Shown piece after piece: positions 37,360 through 50,378 of a DNA stretch of 64,000 bases. Origin of the DNA: Cerrena zonata (taxonomy: Eukaryota > Basidiomycota > Agaricomycetes > Polyporales > Cerrenaceae); assembly GCA_038087015.1 (NCBI GenBank), contig JASBNA010000001.1:2418001-2482000 (forward strand). The letters run 5' to 3'. Numbering within the stretch: the stretch's first letter is position 1; every line of letters begins with the position of its first letter. The translations under genes and the position numbers were made by a program. The notes below the pieces were generated by a model that saw only the letters and a program-made list of their open reading frames with translations, was not told the DNA's origin and did no database searches.

Positions 37360-40341
37360 TTAGTGGCGGTAAGTCTGAGTAGAAGGCTTGCCAGTGGGAA
37401 TGGGTGCGTGAGGAACAGGAGCATGAGGAGTTCTGACTTTGATGCCTATAGAGATACGATTAATACTTTAGTATCTGGATATGATATTTGTATTGAAATG
37501 GTACGTACCGAGGTCCTCGCAAATCAAGTCTGCACCCTTCTCACCAACCAAGAGAGCAGACGAGTATGTGTTCGTGCCGAGGTTATCAGGGCAAATACTT
37601 AGATCAACACACTTGAGGTTGGAAGTACCGTAGACGTTGAGACGTTTGTCGAGAACACCACCCTGTTCTCTTGGCTTCATGGCGCAAGTACCGAGCGAGT
37701 GCCATGTAGTCTCAACGTGGTCAGCAATCCAGTCGTCGATGGCCTTATCGTCCTCTTCGGTGTAAGGAATGTCATCATGCACCTTGGATGCATCGTACGG
37801 CTCGCCAGGTGTATGCCAAGTACCCATGTGGATGCCGACAGTGAGACCATTGGGGTAGATCTCCTTCGCGGTCTTGATATCGATATCCCTGGCAGCAGCG
37901 GGAGATGCAGGGTGGAAGCGAGGATGATGAGAGGTGAGTTCACCGCGGAAAGCTAGTCAAACAGTTGGTTAATATGACAATAAAGTTTTAGGGTTGGCTA
38001 CCACACGTACCATCCATACGACGAGCGACTTCACGAGTCTTCTTGTAACTCCAGCGAATCGGGGCGAAGTCGGCCTTGTTGTTCATGAAACCACTGTCGA
38101 AGAATGGCTCGACGTAAGGATTTGCTGACTTGATGTGAATCTTTCCTCGGGAAGCGGGGTACTCGAGGTATTGGAACCTATTTGTTGAAGTATTAATGGT
38201 TGTCTCGTTATGGACAAAAAGAGAGAGCTCTTACATCGTAATATACTTGCCAGGAGGCAGCAAAGTGTGGTCAGCGTATGCACCAGCGACGATGGAGCCA
38301 AACATAACGGGCTTGTCGGGCTTATCCTTGAAGTAACGGTCCCACAACTCGTTGAACTCGGGACCCATTTCCTTCAGCTCGGCTTCTGTTGGTCGGATCT
38401 GCAGCAAAAGTTTATATCATATGCTCGCGAACCAACACAAAGGGTCACAAACCTTGAATCCGGCGTCGATGAAGTTCGACGACAGACGTGCTTTCTCCGG
38501 ACTAGCCTCCCATTCTTTGAAGAGCTAATCCCGAATCGTTAGCTCAGTGTTTTGTACGACAATTAATGTATGAATTGACACAAACCTCGTCCTGGACGTC
38601 TTTCACACCACGAAGGAACTCGTCAGTGGTGATAGTCTCGTTGGAGACACGGTAAACTATAATGAGTGATTAAATTTAGATAAGTGTTGTTGCGAATGTC
38701 GGAGAATACGTACTGGATAGAGTCGTGTAGTGGTCTTGGTACTCCTCACTATATTAGGAACTTAGAACTGGGATATACCCACAACGTGCTGAAATACGTA
38801 CCCGACACCTGGAAGGTCGCTGACAACCTTTATGCCGAGTTGGTTAAGCAATTCGGCGTTGCCGACACCCGAACGTTCAAGAATCTGAGGGGTACCGAGA
38901 GTACCGGAACTGAGAACGACCATCTTACGAGCCTTCACAATGGTTTCCTTTACTTCACCGCCATTTGCACGGTTACGAGAGGGAACGTATGCAACACCGA
39001 TGGCCTTGTTATTCTCGTCGAAGAGGACGCGGGAGCCTCGGGCGTTACAGCGCAAGTAGAGGTTGCTCTGAACGTCCATGACACTGTGAACGTAAGCTGC
39101 GAAGCACTGTGATTAGTCGTGTGTTATGTCTAAGACATGATGAGCTTACCAGTTGCGGCATCACTACGTCTACCAGTTTGGCGATTAACGTATTTAGCCC
39201 AGATTTCAGCACCATGGGACGTTGTAAGGTCTGTTAAGCAATTCAGTCAGCATATATAGAATGTAATTTATTCGATAGTTCACTATAACGTACCCTGAAT
39301 ATCGTCTTTGAACATAATGGTAATTGATCAGGATCAGATGGCAATATGAGAGAAAATAGTAGTACGTACCGCTGTATGGAATACCGATGGCATGGGATGC
39401 GCGAAGGAAGTCTTGAGCGACAGGAGTGATCTGTCCACCATTACTGATAGCAATAGGACCGTCGTATCCGTGAGTATCGTTGTTACATGGCTTCTGGTAA
39501 TTCTCCAACCGCTTCATGAGCGGTGCGAGATCTGAGGTAATTGAGCAAAATGGAAGTGGAAATTTTGTAGGGATAGCATCTTACCTTTGCAGGTCCAGCC
39601 CTCAGTCTTGAAATCATCTGTGTCGACATGAGATTACGTTTAAAAAATGGGGACAAAGCGGCCGATCACAAGTCCCCACGTACCCCAGTCAGAAGCCGAT
39701 GCACGGGTGTACATCTGAAAGGCGACGTCAATATTTACGTTACACCAAAGTATCGTGAGACTGACCTGGAAGTTGATACTACTTCCACCACCTGTAGATG
39801 TCAAACTTCAGAATAAAAATAGACGGTGAAATTACGGTAGTCCTACCAAGAATGTTCGCACAACTACGTGGATATGCTTCATTAGCGTGTGTGGGCTCAT
39901 TGGGATAAAATACAACTTACGGCACGATACTTCTTCGTCCGCGAAGGTGTGATGATTGCATGGAATCGGTATAGAAAGTTGCCTTGTCGTTGCTACACAT
40001 ACATAGCTTGAATATCGGCGGCGTGATAGTGCCGGGTGAAGACTTACATTCCGTCTTTTTGCATATTACGGACATAGATACCAGGACTGTAAATCGTGTC
40101 AATGACTAACAACATCTTCACCATTGTTAAATCTTACCGGTAGACCCAGGGATCATCACGGTTATTAGCACCACCCTCGATGAGCATTACCTTAAGCTCG
40201 GGGTCGGCATAGGCCAATCTGCCCGCTACAACAGACCCTGCGGGGCCACCACTGTATACAACGACTTAGGAGTGGAAGGGTAAAACGCAGAGAGCTCGCA
40301 TACCCGACAACAATGACGTCGACTTCCTCAGGGTGAACCAT
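37360..40341 (-). CDS. Alcohol (methanol) oxidase, GMC flavoprotein
   Basis: A gene with many short introns; start ATG at 40339-40341, stop TAA at 37360-37362. The N-terminus MVHPEEVDVIVVGGGPAGS holds the GxGxxG-type FAD-binding loop; NILGGGSSINFQMYTRASAS and GTLGTPQILERSGVG are GMC signatures. The C-terminal active site has the catalytic His in ETTWHSLGTCAMKPREQGG and Asn in ICPDNLGTNTYSSALLVG. YPNGLTVGIHMGTWHTPGEP and the tail RTPHAPVPHAPIPTG mark the alcohol/methanol oxidase branch (EC 1.1.3.13) rather than aryl-alcohol or glucose oxidases. It oxidises methanol and short alcohols to aldehyde plus H2O2; in wood-decay fungi it uses methanol freed from lignin and pectin. One internal exon, 39294-39305, is only 12 nt. 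No typical peroxisomal SKL end. Confidence 0.93.
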
Positions 40342-41839
40342 GATGAATGAGGATGAGAGTTATGTTCTGCAAGAAGGATAAAGAAGATTGGGATGAATCC
40401 CTGATCAAGCCCTTCGACTCGCAACAGGGGTTTTTTATATCGAAAATACGGCGTCCGGAGCTATGGTAAGCTGAGAACAATATATCCACTGAGCCCTTTC
40501 TCGAACCCCGAACGTTGTGACGAGATGGGAATGGTCTTCAAAAGCGCAGTCAGCTGGACACCAGCTGAACATAGAAAGGGAGCGTGTAATATTTATGCGT
40601 GTCTTCGTGACGGGGAGAGATATGATGTAGATGATAGAGGGGTAATTGAAGAGAAGGAGCATGAGAATAGGCAAATACAGAACCTCTGCACCCACTGCAT
40701 CCATTAGATAGAAGACCTTGCAAGATTGGCTGTTTACGATAGCTCTCCGAGTGCTTTTTCCGCGAGCAATCCCAGCCATTCAAGGCGAATGAACAGGAGG
40801 AACTGTCACAGCATGGAGCCTCCCTGAATCTCGATGTGCCGTTCAAAACACAGGATGACCCAATGGGTTTCACTCTAGCGTAGTCTCTGATGATCATATG
40901 GCCAAGGTTATCATGGATTGGACACTTACAAATGGAAGAATAACTCTCACCAACCACTTCTCCCTATACACTGAGCCTAGGTCTAAATGAATCCTGAATG
41001 CCACTTCCCATGGCAAAGAAGCCGCACCGGCCAGTGGTGGGTCACAAGTACCTAAACGTCAGAGAAGCGGATGGCCGCTAGCATCCAAGAATACTATCCA
41101 ATCCACAAAGATGGAGCTTAGAACCTTGGCCACTGGGGAAAGGGGTACCCCATGACAACAACAGGTATGCGATATCGGACGTTGTTCAGAGACCGCAGAT
41201 CCTAGTGTTGGATCCACTGCTGCATTTCACCTCATCACCACGGGAACATACAAAGCTGTACGTAGCATGACAGCCGTTCGAGCGAGATGACATAGGCCAG
41301 AGACATAATAGCTCGCCTTGTGACATGGAACAAGGGAAATCCTGTGACCGCAGATGCAATTGAATGTAGACTCCCCTATTCAAATGTTCGAAGCACTCAC
41401 GCCCGGCAAACCTTGACTAGCCAGAGAAAGAAGGATACTAAAGACAGTAGTACCATGCCTAGAATCGGTTTGCTAAGTGTCAGAAAGTTATTCGTAGCAT
41501 TCGCAGAGCGGTAATTTGAGACTTTAAGCTCAAGCAAACCACACGTTGACCAGTATGGTCAGGGTGAAGACCAAGGAACGAAGTGATGATAGACGCCCAT
41601 AGACCAACCAATCAATTAAGCAGCGGTAGGTACTCGATTATCTCCGTCCTCATTGGTGGTTAGTACCCTTCAATGACTTTCTAATGGTCTTGATTAAAAT
41701 TACAGCTAGAGTTGTTGCTACATGATACCTGAATGTCTACAATGCAAAAGAAGAAAATAGTGTCCATCCTAGATGTGTGTGGTAATTTAGAGGTCCATGG
41801 ATACAGATCGACTAGGGAGGCCTAGTAATGTAGGCTGAA
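40342..41839. other. Long intergenic region upstream of alcohol oxidase
   Basis: About 1.5 kb, long for this window. TTTTTTATAT at about 40432-40441 lies 90-100 bp upstream of the alcohol oxidase ATG and could be its TATA element. Open frames at 40550-40957 (-) and 41320-41514 (+) show no protein pattern. No repeat or RNA gene recognised. A long upstream region fits a strongly regulated gene, but this is inference. Confidence 0.4.
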
Positions 41840-44800
41840 TTATGCTATTTGTTCGATGTAGAATTTACGTGCAATGCGGAGGAGTTCCTTCTCCCGTTCC
41901 TCCCAGCGCGCCAGAAGTTCGACCTTGATTCGCTCCCTGGCATCGTGACGCACTTGTTTTACGCTGATGCGGAAACCAGAGGACACGGGTCGATGATCGG
42001 ACACATTAGGCTCCCAACGTCGATAATAAAGTTGTTGTACACGTTCTTGGTCATTGCATCGCCAGAGGACACGATCACACCAAGCTGGGGAGCGACGCTT
42101 CTCGGATGAATCGAACTCATCAGTACCTCGATCGTATTTATACGTCGGTGGGAATGTGATTTTGCCTTCGAGGAAGGAGCGAAGTCTGAAACCGCGATTG
42201 TGATTGATTTCTTTCAGAAGTTGGTCCTGTGAGAGAAGGTGTGCAAAATTGCCAGACTTGATGTCCGCAACAATAGCATCACGTCTGAGGTCGATACGAT
42301 AGTTCATATCGCCGTTCATCTAGGAATGAATGAATAAATGGACGAGAAAAATAAGGATCCAACGTACAAATACAAGTTCATGGTCAAGGACCATTGAACC
42401 ATCTCCGCCATTGATGAAAGCTACTGCATCATGCTCTACGACATTTTCTGGGAAGACAGACTTGTCTTCAAAGAAAGCAGCAATATCGGCATTTCGTTGA
42501 CGAACGTGAGCTTGACCGGCGGCAAGATGACAATTGATGAGGCAAATTGAGGAATCGTCGATGAGGAACCGGCACACAATTCCACCCTAACAAGAGAATC
42601 AGGATCGGACCTTCTGAATCAAGACTCGAAGAGACTCACTTTGTTACCGTATCTTCCACCCATCCCGCGCTTGATCGTCGTAATAGCAGTTTGTCTCAGC
42701 GTGAGTTTCTCGGTATTCTTGACGAAAATACAACTGAACAACCCTACGAGGCTTTCGGTATGGATGATAGAATATGGAACATCGGCGGGCATGGCGAGTC
42801 TGACGGCCATCACCATACGGTCATACCACTTTTTATAGGCTGTCGAGACACGCTGGGAAAGAGTTCCATCTGAGTTCTTGTTCTTGGCTCCGAGGAGAAC
42901 CGTCTTGGCCGCCATCTTCCTACTCTCGAGATCTATGACTTCCTGAAGACCGAAGGCAATGATATCCGGGCTATCAACGCTCTTCAGAACATCAGAAAGG
43001 AAGTTGACGTTGTCCGGAGTACCAGTGAGAGCGTCTGGTTTGGACGAATCAACATTCCAAGAGATTATGAGAGCATTCATATTCCGGAATGTACTGAACT
43101 CCCGGTCGCGCTTCAAGAGTTCCCCATCTAAATCAAACGTTTCAATAAGAAATCTGGTTCGTATTCAAGTATATGGTATAAACTTACCGATCCAATGGAC
43201 ACCCAGTAGCCCGTCCCAGAAACGAAGACGCTCATCTCGGCCAATACTCCAAACACATAGTCGATCTAGATGTTGAAGACCGTAGGTATCGATTCCGAAA
43301 TTGAGTACCGGTAACCTCTCATGTGCCCTCCAAGAGTTCGTCATAACCCAAGGTCTGGGGACGACGTCATAAGCAGCAATTAAACCCTGGCGTCCACCGG
43401 CCCAAAGGCGGTCGTTAACACCTTCTAAACAAAGGACGTCGGAGGTAGAGACTTTGACAATTTCTTCGCATTGTGGGAGGGAATCACCAGAAGTTGACCA
43501 AATACTGACATGACCACCTTCGTGACCAAGGAATACGGTATCAGGCTGGGTAGCCAACATGGCCCCTGAAGTAACAGTTCCGAGGTGTTCAGTTGGTAAT
43601 ACCGATTTACTGACACTGACTGGGGCGAAGATATCGTATATCCTGACCACGGGTCCCCGAGAAGAAGCTCCTATATTTCCATTGTTAGACTCCCGTGCTG
43701 ATGTCCAGAGCTGGCCTGCAAGAACTTTAGCGAATTCTTGCTTATCTGCTACGCGTACAACGCGGGGTTGGGTATATGCGAGTGACACTCCGTGTCCGTT
43801 GGCATCGGTGCTGAATACCAATACCTTGCCTGCATCATCCATCGAGGCCATGGATTTTTTGTAGCGGAAGATATGACTGACGGGATGGGCATGAGCGACC
43901 AGTTTCATCCCTGCGATTTTCATAGATTGGACATCAATTTCGAGGAGATGACCCTCCTTAGTTCCAGCCCAAAGATATCGTCCACCGTTCATCCCGTCCG
44001 AGGTAAATTCCATAGATGTTATTTTTAACTCTTTGGATTTGATTTCCAAACCAATGTCACGTGCATCCACGTCTTGTATAGGAGCATCGGATTCCACGAG
44101 ATCGTAAATCCTGAGGCGATGATGTGAAGCGACAGCGACAATATTCCCGGAGACAGCAAGAGCGGAAGAGTAAGTTGGAACATGTATGTTGAATTCCGTG
44201 CTGAAATGACCATGGAAAATCGGTGGCTTGCGAGATGAACGACTAGAATCGGGAAGCAAGTCCTGCCTCAGCTTGGGATCCTCATCTTCAGAGTCACTAG
44301 ACGATCCAGACCCAGAAGCGACAGGGCGACGAGCAGGAGGGAGTTTGTCACCGACAGCTATTGTTCGCGTCGGAGGTGGGGGTAATGCACCAAATGTTTT
44401 ACGCTCTGGAGGTGATATCGCGCTAGGAATAATGTCTACTGGCTGTGAAACTGACTCCAAGGAAGTGTTTAAACGGCGGGGAGAAGCTTGGTCAAGAGTA
44501 GCTTTGCGGGCGGGGAGAGGAGGAGGTGCTAGAGATGATTGGAAAGGTAAGGACTGGGACAGATTGGCGTGATGGCGTGGAGGAGGTCTTGGAGGTTCTC
44601 GCGAGTACGTGTTAAGGGAAAGAGAAGAGGACGAAGCTTCAGGCGAAGTCTCTGTTGGGGTACTCTCGTTCTCACTGTTGGATTGACTCGAGGAATAGCT
44701 TCCAGTCGAAGTCTGCTTCTCGTGGGGAATTAGATGAGTGTCATCAAAGGGCGATACATTTCTCCGAATAGGTAACGGTGGTGGTTTAATGATGGGAGAG

Positions 44801-45644
44801 CTGGGTGCAGTATTTTGCAATGTTTCCTGAACACCTTCCGGGGACAAGAGTGAGAAGCGAGATGTAAGTCCTGATGAACGATGCGATGGTTCGGCAGGGG
44901 CAGAGTTCAAACTTAGCCTGCCCCCGGATGTTTGCTCGGATGCGCCGAAAGCAATTGGCATTGCAGACGAACGTATTATAGGACTGGCAGCAGGACTCCT
45001 ACAAGGCTGGTCAGTCAATGTATGATAGGATTGATGGTTGCATGCATGTCGATCAACAGAATGAATTGCAATATTTGCACACGGACATCACGCCGGCGGA
45101 ATGTGCAAGCGAAATACGTCACATAATACCATCGGACGGGTGAGATGATTACTCACTGAAATTTATTACTTAGCCCTTCTGCACTTTTACGCTGTGAAGG
45201 CGGGGGCGGAGGAGGTGGTTTGCGCTGTAGCGCTGGTTTGACTACCTGAGAACGCTCGTTGAAGACATTGACCTCCGGAACTACTACTGGTGATGCCACA
45301 TTGTCAGGAATGGGTCTGATTAACGGACTAGTGGTAAAAGAGGGTGCCGGAGATACTGATCGGTGCGAAGGTGGTGGAGGAGGGGGCCTTCGGAGTGTGG
45401 CAGACACGTCTGATGAGGATGTAGCGGGACGAAGGAATGGGATTGTGGGCGGATGATCAGACGCATTGGACGGTGTCCTTCCGTGTCGAATAGAGACATC
45501 AAGAGAGTCATGAGCAGCAAGACTGCTTGTAGGACGTTTGAAGTCCCCAGAGGTTTCGCTTGCTAGCTTTTCGAACCGAGACCGAAGGCTACTCACAGCC
45601 GGTGAAGGCGATGTCTCAATGTCTGGAGGTGACTGACCAGACAT
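41840..45644 (-). CDS. WD40 plus inositol polyphosphate 5-phosphatase
   Basis: Start ATG at 45642-45644; stop TAA at 41840-41842; one longer intron separates the first exon at about 45003-45161. Layout: about 300 residues of Pro/Ser-rich sequence with polyproline (KPPPPPPPSQRK), a WD40-type propeller (SALAVSGNIVAVASHHRLRI, GRYLWAGTKEGHLLEIDVQS, DTVFLGHEGGHVSIWS, NDRLWAGGRQGLIAAYD), then the 5-phosphatase catalytic domain. Catalytic motifs: SWNVDSSKPD, IIAFGLQEVIDL, INCHLAAGQ, NGDMNYRIDL, PAWCDRVLW and SDHRPV. It removes the 5-phosphate from phosphoinositides or soluble inositol phosphates and so shapes membrane identity. The WD40 plus 5-phosphatase order is known in fission yeast and plants. 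A basic, Glu-rich helix closes the protein. Confidence 0.92.
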
Positions 45645-46022
45645 TGTGGCAAATGATTATGTTTGGAAACAAGACCGCCAGTTGTGAGAAGAGATGATGA
45701 ATAGAAAATAGGTGAGAATGGGACGAGCGGGCAGGGCGGGAAGGGGGCAGTTGAGTTACGAGTAAGAGATGGGTGTTCTAGTTCAAGCAGATCAATGATC
45801 ATACAGTAGATGTATAACCGCACTTGATCTAGACGCCGCCGGTCAAGAAGCGATCACCATGCTGCCTATGCATCACTTGTTCTTTCGCTTCCAACATCAC
45901 CCTCGTCCGAGTCGTACGTTCTATTTTCTACATAACCCTGACCACGATTTCCAATGTTGTTGTTTTAGGCCGCAAAAACGTGCAACTGCTGTGGCACTTG
46001 TCTCTCATGTTGGCAACGTTTT
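45645..46022. promoter_or_regulatory. Divergent promoter, 5-phosphatase / PPR-like gene
   Basis: 378 bp between opposed start codons. No motif assigned. Confidence 0.45.
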
Positions 46023-47757
46023 ATGCTTAATTTGAGGTTGTCCCTTCGACCAACCAGCCATGCTTCCAAACACCTACCCTCTTGTGCATCACCACGTTAT
46101 GTATCAACTCTATCCCATTTCAAAGCACACAGCCCTACCTCGGTCGCGTTCAGCCCTCGTAGTAAAGAGGTAGCTAGAGCGGTCGCGTTCGTACGACAAG
46201 TCCGTCAACAAGTTCGCGAAGGTCGATCCACCACTGCTTACAAGCGTGTTCACGGTGCACTCAATGCATCTACTTTCTCGGACAACCTGCGATCGAGAAT
46301 CCTGGAAATGACTGCCCGTGTATTTCTGTCGCGCCGCCAATTCAAAAGTGCAGCAGAAATCTACAACCGGATGCTATTGGAAGGATTCGTTCCGTCGTTC
46401 TCACTGCGGACCCGAATGCTGGTCCTCGACGTGTTGTCGCAATCTCCGACCAGGGATGCGTTATCTGAATGCATCGAGTTTTCCATTTCACAGCCCCAGT
46501 TTGACGAACGTTGTTTTCGCACCTTGCTCCACTTTCTTCGTGACACCCTTCATTGTTCGCATACCCTAATTGATGCAGTCGTCGCCAACTACGTGCGGTT
46601 ACGGGAGCCGAACTATCCATTGTCAGAAACCACGAATCGACTCCTTGCTCGCCTTCGGATGATTTCTAGTATGCAGGAACACTCTTCGTTGAGTGATTTA
46701 CCTAGCAGTATTCTGCGTACCCCAGAAGAGCCTCCCGACTCTGCGAAATTGCTTTATCTGGCAAATTCCAAATTCAACAACCCTCGTCAATTTTATCAAG
46801 CGCTTGAGCCTTGGATTAACGTTGGTGCGGGTGTGCGTTGCTGTAATGCGCTCATTGCGATGCAGTTGAAGAGCAAGCGCTACGACAAAGCATTTCGGAT
46901 ATACGAACTGATGTGCGAGGACAAGGAACATTCACTTGTTCCCAATACGACGACATTTGATATGCTCTTTCAAGCCTATAATTTATTAGACAAGACCCAG
47001 AATCGACGCTCCCGAAGAGCCAAACCCCCACCTTCTACACTTTCTTCGCGGGAATTGTTCGGTCACATGCTCGAATGCATGCGTGCCAAATCATCCTCGA
47101 AAGATTCTGCATCAGTCTCTACGATGGCTATCTTGAACCGAGCGTTACAGACATTCATGTATCAATCCGACTATGCCGCCGCTTTTGTGACAATACGGAC
47201 ATTTAGTATCTTTGGACTACAGCCCACACTCGAGACTTATCGTAGTGTTCTGCATCCCTTGATGTTGCGAATCCAAAACGAGGTGCAACAAAAGGACAAG
47301 GACTCCACCGACGAATTTAGCTGGTCGTATCGTTTCCTGAGCTACCCCGAGCTACCTACGGAGGTCAATGTTTCGAATCTCGAACGAGTTATGAGCTTTG
47401 GTGAAAGACCGCATGTGCGCCAAGCCCGAGTGGTAGGTGAAATTGTCAACCTACTCATAACTAATACTTACTCTACTTGACTCTTAGCAACACCCTCCCC
47501 CTGCACCCGTATCACCTCAAGACATTGATCCAATACGAACTCCGCTTCTTTACAAAGTTATACACTCAAAGGACCCCTCTAGTGTTCGCATTAATCCAGC
47601 ACCCCTCCGACGTATCTTAAGTCGAGCCCTACTCGCCACGCACGATACACTGTACGATGCACCTGGTAAAACCGTGTCTGATATTATTGTTCAGACGAAG
47701 GCAGTCATGATACCTAAAGGTTTGCCGCCTGCCAAACAACTACACCCCCGCTCCTAG
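46023..47757 (+). CDS. PPR-like mitochondrial protein
   Basis: Exons 46023-47432 and 47488-47757 give 559 residues; stop TAG at 47755-47757. The start MLNLRLSLRPTSHASKHL is Arg/Ser-rich with no acids, a typical matrix-targeting peptide. Helical-pair repeats are loose: FKSAAEIYNRMLLEGFVPS, CCNALIAMQLKSKRYDKAFRIYELM, TTFDMLFQAYNLL, ILNRALQTFMYQSDYAAAF. These match the PPR pattern but several repeats are degenerate. A role in mitochondrial RNA metabolism is inferred. It is not a paralogue obviously derived from the PPR gene at 464-4571, being much shorter and unlike it outside the motif. Confidence 0.72.
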
Positions 47758-48105
47758 CCTATTGTCGTTCTACTATTTAATGTACAGAGACAATGAATTT
47801 ACCATGTCTTCGGGCGTAGTGTACCATCGTATTTTGGCATGCTACTTTTGGTTCGACCTAAGCTTTCACCCTATAGACCACGATTCGACTCGCGTCATAC
47901 GGTATGTTGTAACTTGAGAACCTTGAAGTACCGACGTAACAAAAGAATTCAGTAATATAAGTATATGTAGTAACTAGATGCATGATCCTTGAGGAACGGT
48001 CCATATGTACGTATACGATTGTCTATCCGAGTCTATCTATCCTAGTCTGTCATGTAAATGTCAATGTGAAAACATAAAGTCCAAAGAGCCGGATGCGCAT
48101 AGTCA
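47758..48105. other. Convergent 3' flanks
   Basis: 348 bp, AT-rich. No gene seen. Confidence 0.45.
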
Positions 48106-50378
48106 TCATCGCGACCTCATCTTGAGCTCTGCAGCACTATAACTAATCGCCCTCCTCTTCAACGGCTCATTTACATTTAATTGACTTCCAAGTGTCCTCT
48201 TGACACCTTTACCAGGCGAGGGTGGTTTATAGTTGGCGGGTACGGTAGTGAAATGGTTATCTGAGAGGTTCTGTTGGGAAGAGGATGGGGTGTCGCGTTT
48301 GAATTTCTTGAGGCATTCTCTGTAGCCAGCTTGGACGAGACCGAAGAAGCTAGAAAGTGGGATTAAGTGATAAGCCTTGTTTAAGGTGCTTTGAGAAGTA
48401 TTGATGTGCTTACCGACTGTCTCGGGTGTATACTCGAAGCAAGACTTCACCGAAGACGGCGGGCATCAACAAGGAGATATCTCCAGGCTCTGCAGAAAGA
48501 CAAGCTATGTCCCGAAATCTGCTCAGAACAGCGACTTCGCAAAGCTCAAACGTCACATACCATTCGGAGATCTTTTCGAATAGAATTTAACCTTCTCCAA
48601 CGGGTTCCTATCCCCCATACCGTAATGCATCGGGGCTAAATCCACGATAACATGTTTACTCTCTAATGCCTTCACGCTGTCTTCATCTAGCTTATGTTCA
48701 TCGGTGTCCAAGGTCTTCAAGCCTTTCGCTGCTTGAACGATCCTTTCGGGCGTGAAGTATTCTTGACATTGCTGCTTGTGGTCCCAAGGGAAGACGTTGT
48801 AATCGACGGCTTTATAGAGATCTCGTCGATTGATACGTTCACAGATACTTCGTGCTTCGACGAGTTCCTATTAAATATGCAAACACAAATACAAGGTTCA
48901 TTCAGCTAAATCAAAACAAAAGAAGAACGGACAGGCTTACCGGTGCAGTACTTGCCTGAATTTCAGTCAAGATACTATCTGTCAACCAAACGAAGCGTTT
49001 CATATCGTGTATTCGTTCAGCTATCTTCATATGAGGTTCTGCCGATAGAAGGGCATCCACGATCATGTATTCGATAGCCTTCGCAGTCTTATGATTGTAT
49101 ATGCGCTTGTGTAGACTGAAACGAGTGTAACAGAGCTCGTAGACTTGGTTGGCATCTTTAATGTCGTAGCAAATTTGGTGTTCGATGACTCGGGCAGAGT
49201 TGATCAATCTAGGGATACGCATAAGAACAAAGACAAATGTGCATATAGTCGGATATTGGAATTTACCTTGTCATGAAGGATAGAGCCTGGTTATCCACCG
49301 CCCTCGAGTCTCTTGCAATGTAATCAAATCTACAGGCACAAACAATAAGCATTATAAACATAAGTAGGATACTGTTTCACCTACTTGTCAACATCTAAGC
49401 CATTACGTTTATTAGCAACGATGTCGAATAAGAATTGCTTTTCTTTTCTAAGTTAACACTCAACCAATGACCTCCCTTATTATGAAGGGAAAGGGGACTT
49501 ACGGACACGTATCCGACCTTCCAGCAATAAGGTTCTTGATGAACTCCCTGTTATGGTTGTCGATTAACCCTGTCAGGCCGTTGCTAAGCACGAGGTCATC
49601 GAATAAAGCTTCGGACGCGTCTTCGTGTTTCCATTTCGTGTCCGGTCTAGTTATTGTAATGTGCATAAGTAACTAAGTGATAGAATCGGAATGTTGGGGG
49701 CACGTACAAAGCTTTAGGGATGAAGACGCCATCCCAAACATGACTCCAAGGACCATGTCCGAGGTCATGGCATAAACCAGCAATAGTTACACATTCGACT
49801 TCGGAATCAGGTGATTCCTAGTTCTGGCTGACATTGTTGGAGGTGCTTGACTAAGGTCTGAGCGAGATGGGCAACACCTAGAATAATTATGAACATATCA
49901 AGCTACGAACGTTCGTCGAGAACTTGAAGGGAGGTGAAACGCACCTAAGCAATGCTCGAACCTATTATGTCCAGCTCCTGGCCAGACATAATACGAGGTT
50001 CCTAGTTGTTTGATGTGTCTTAATCTTTGGAACTGTTTCCTAAAACGTTCGGTTAGGCTCCATGAGTACACTTGACTGTCTTAACTCCGTCAAAGACGAC
50101 CTACGTATCGATGACAGCACAAACAGCATGTCCAAACGGCACTACAAAGAACAAAAATCCAGTCAGTCAACTGCCGAATGCATAAAAGTAGACACGAAAA
50201 AGTCAATAGATTTACTATAATCATAAATGACATCTCTAAACCTCCTAATTTCAGAAATTCTCGGCGAAGGATCCGCATCCTCGTCATGGTCATGGTCACG
50301 GTCATGATCATCTGCGACTTCCGTTCTCACTTCATCACCCTCCTCAGGATCAGAATCCCAGTTAAATTCAGGAGCCAT
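48106..50378 (-). CDS. SAMHD1-like HD-domain dNTP phosphohydrolase
   Basis: Multi-exon gene, stop TGA at 48106-48108. The HD domain is complete: [49 protein letters not shown], then the catalytic pair in [18 protein letters not shown], followed by [17 protein letters not shown]. These match SAMHD1, which hydrolyses dNTPs to nucleoside and triphosphate; the N-terminal SAM domain of the animal enzyme is absent, as in other fungal homologues. The C-terminus is basic ([21 protein letters not shown]) and may hold a nuclear signal. The start is uncertain: I used the first in-frame ATG (50376-50378, [16 protein letters not shown]), but the frame stays open upstream to about 50553 without an ATG, so an extra 5' exon or a frame break is possible. 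Confidence 0.82.

Noticed and set aside
40550..40957. 135-codon minus-strand ORF upstream of alcohol oxidase
   Set aside because: Cys/Ser-rich random-looking translation, no homology pattern, no codon bias.
47875..47905. tRNA B-box-like word ACGATTCGACTCG
   Set aside because: No matching A box, acceptor stem or anticodon arm at the right spacing.
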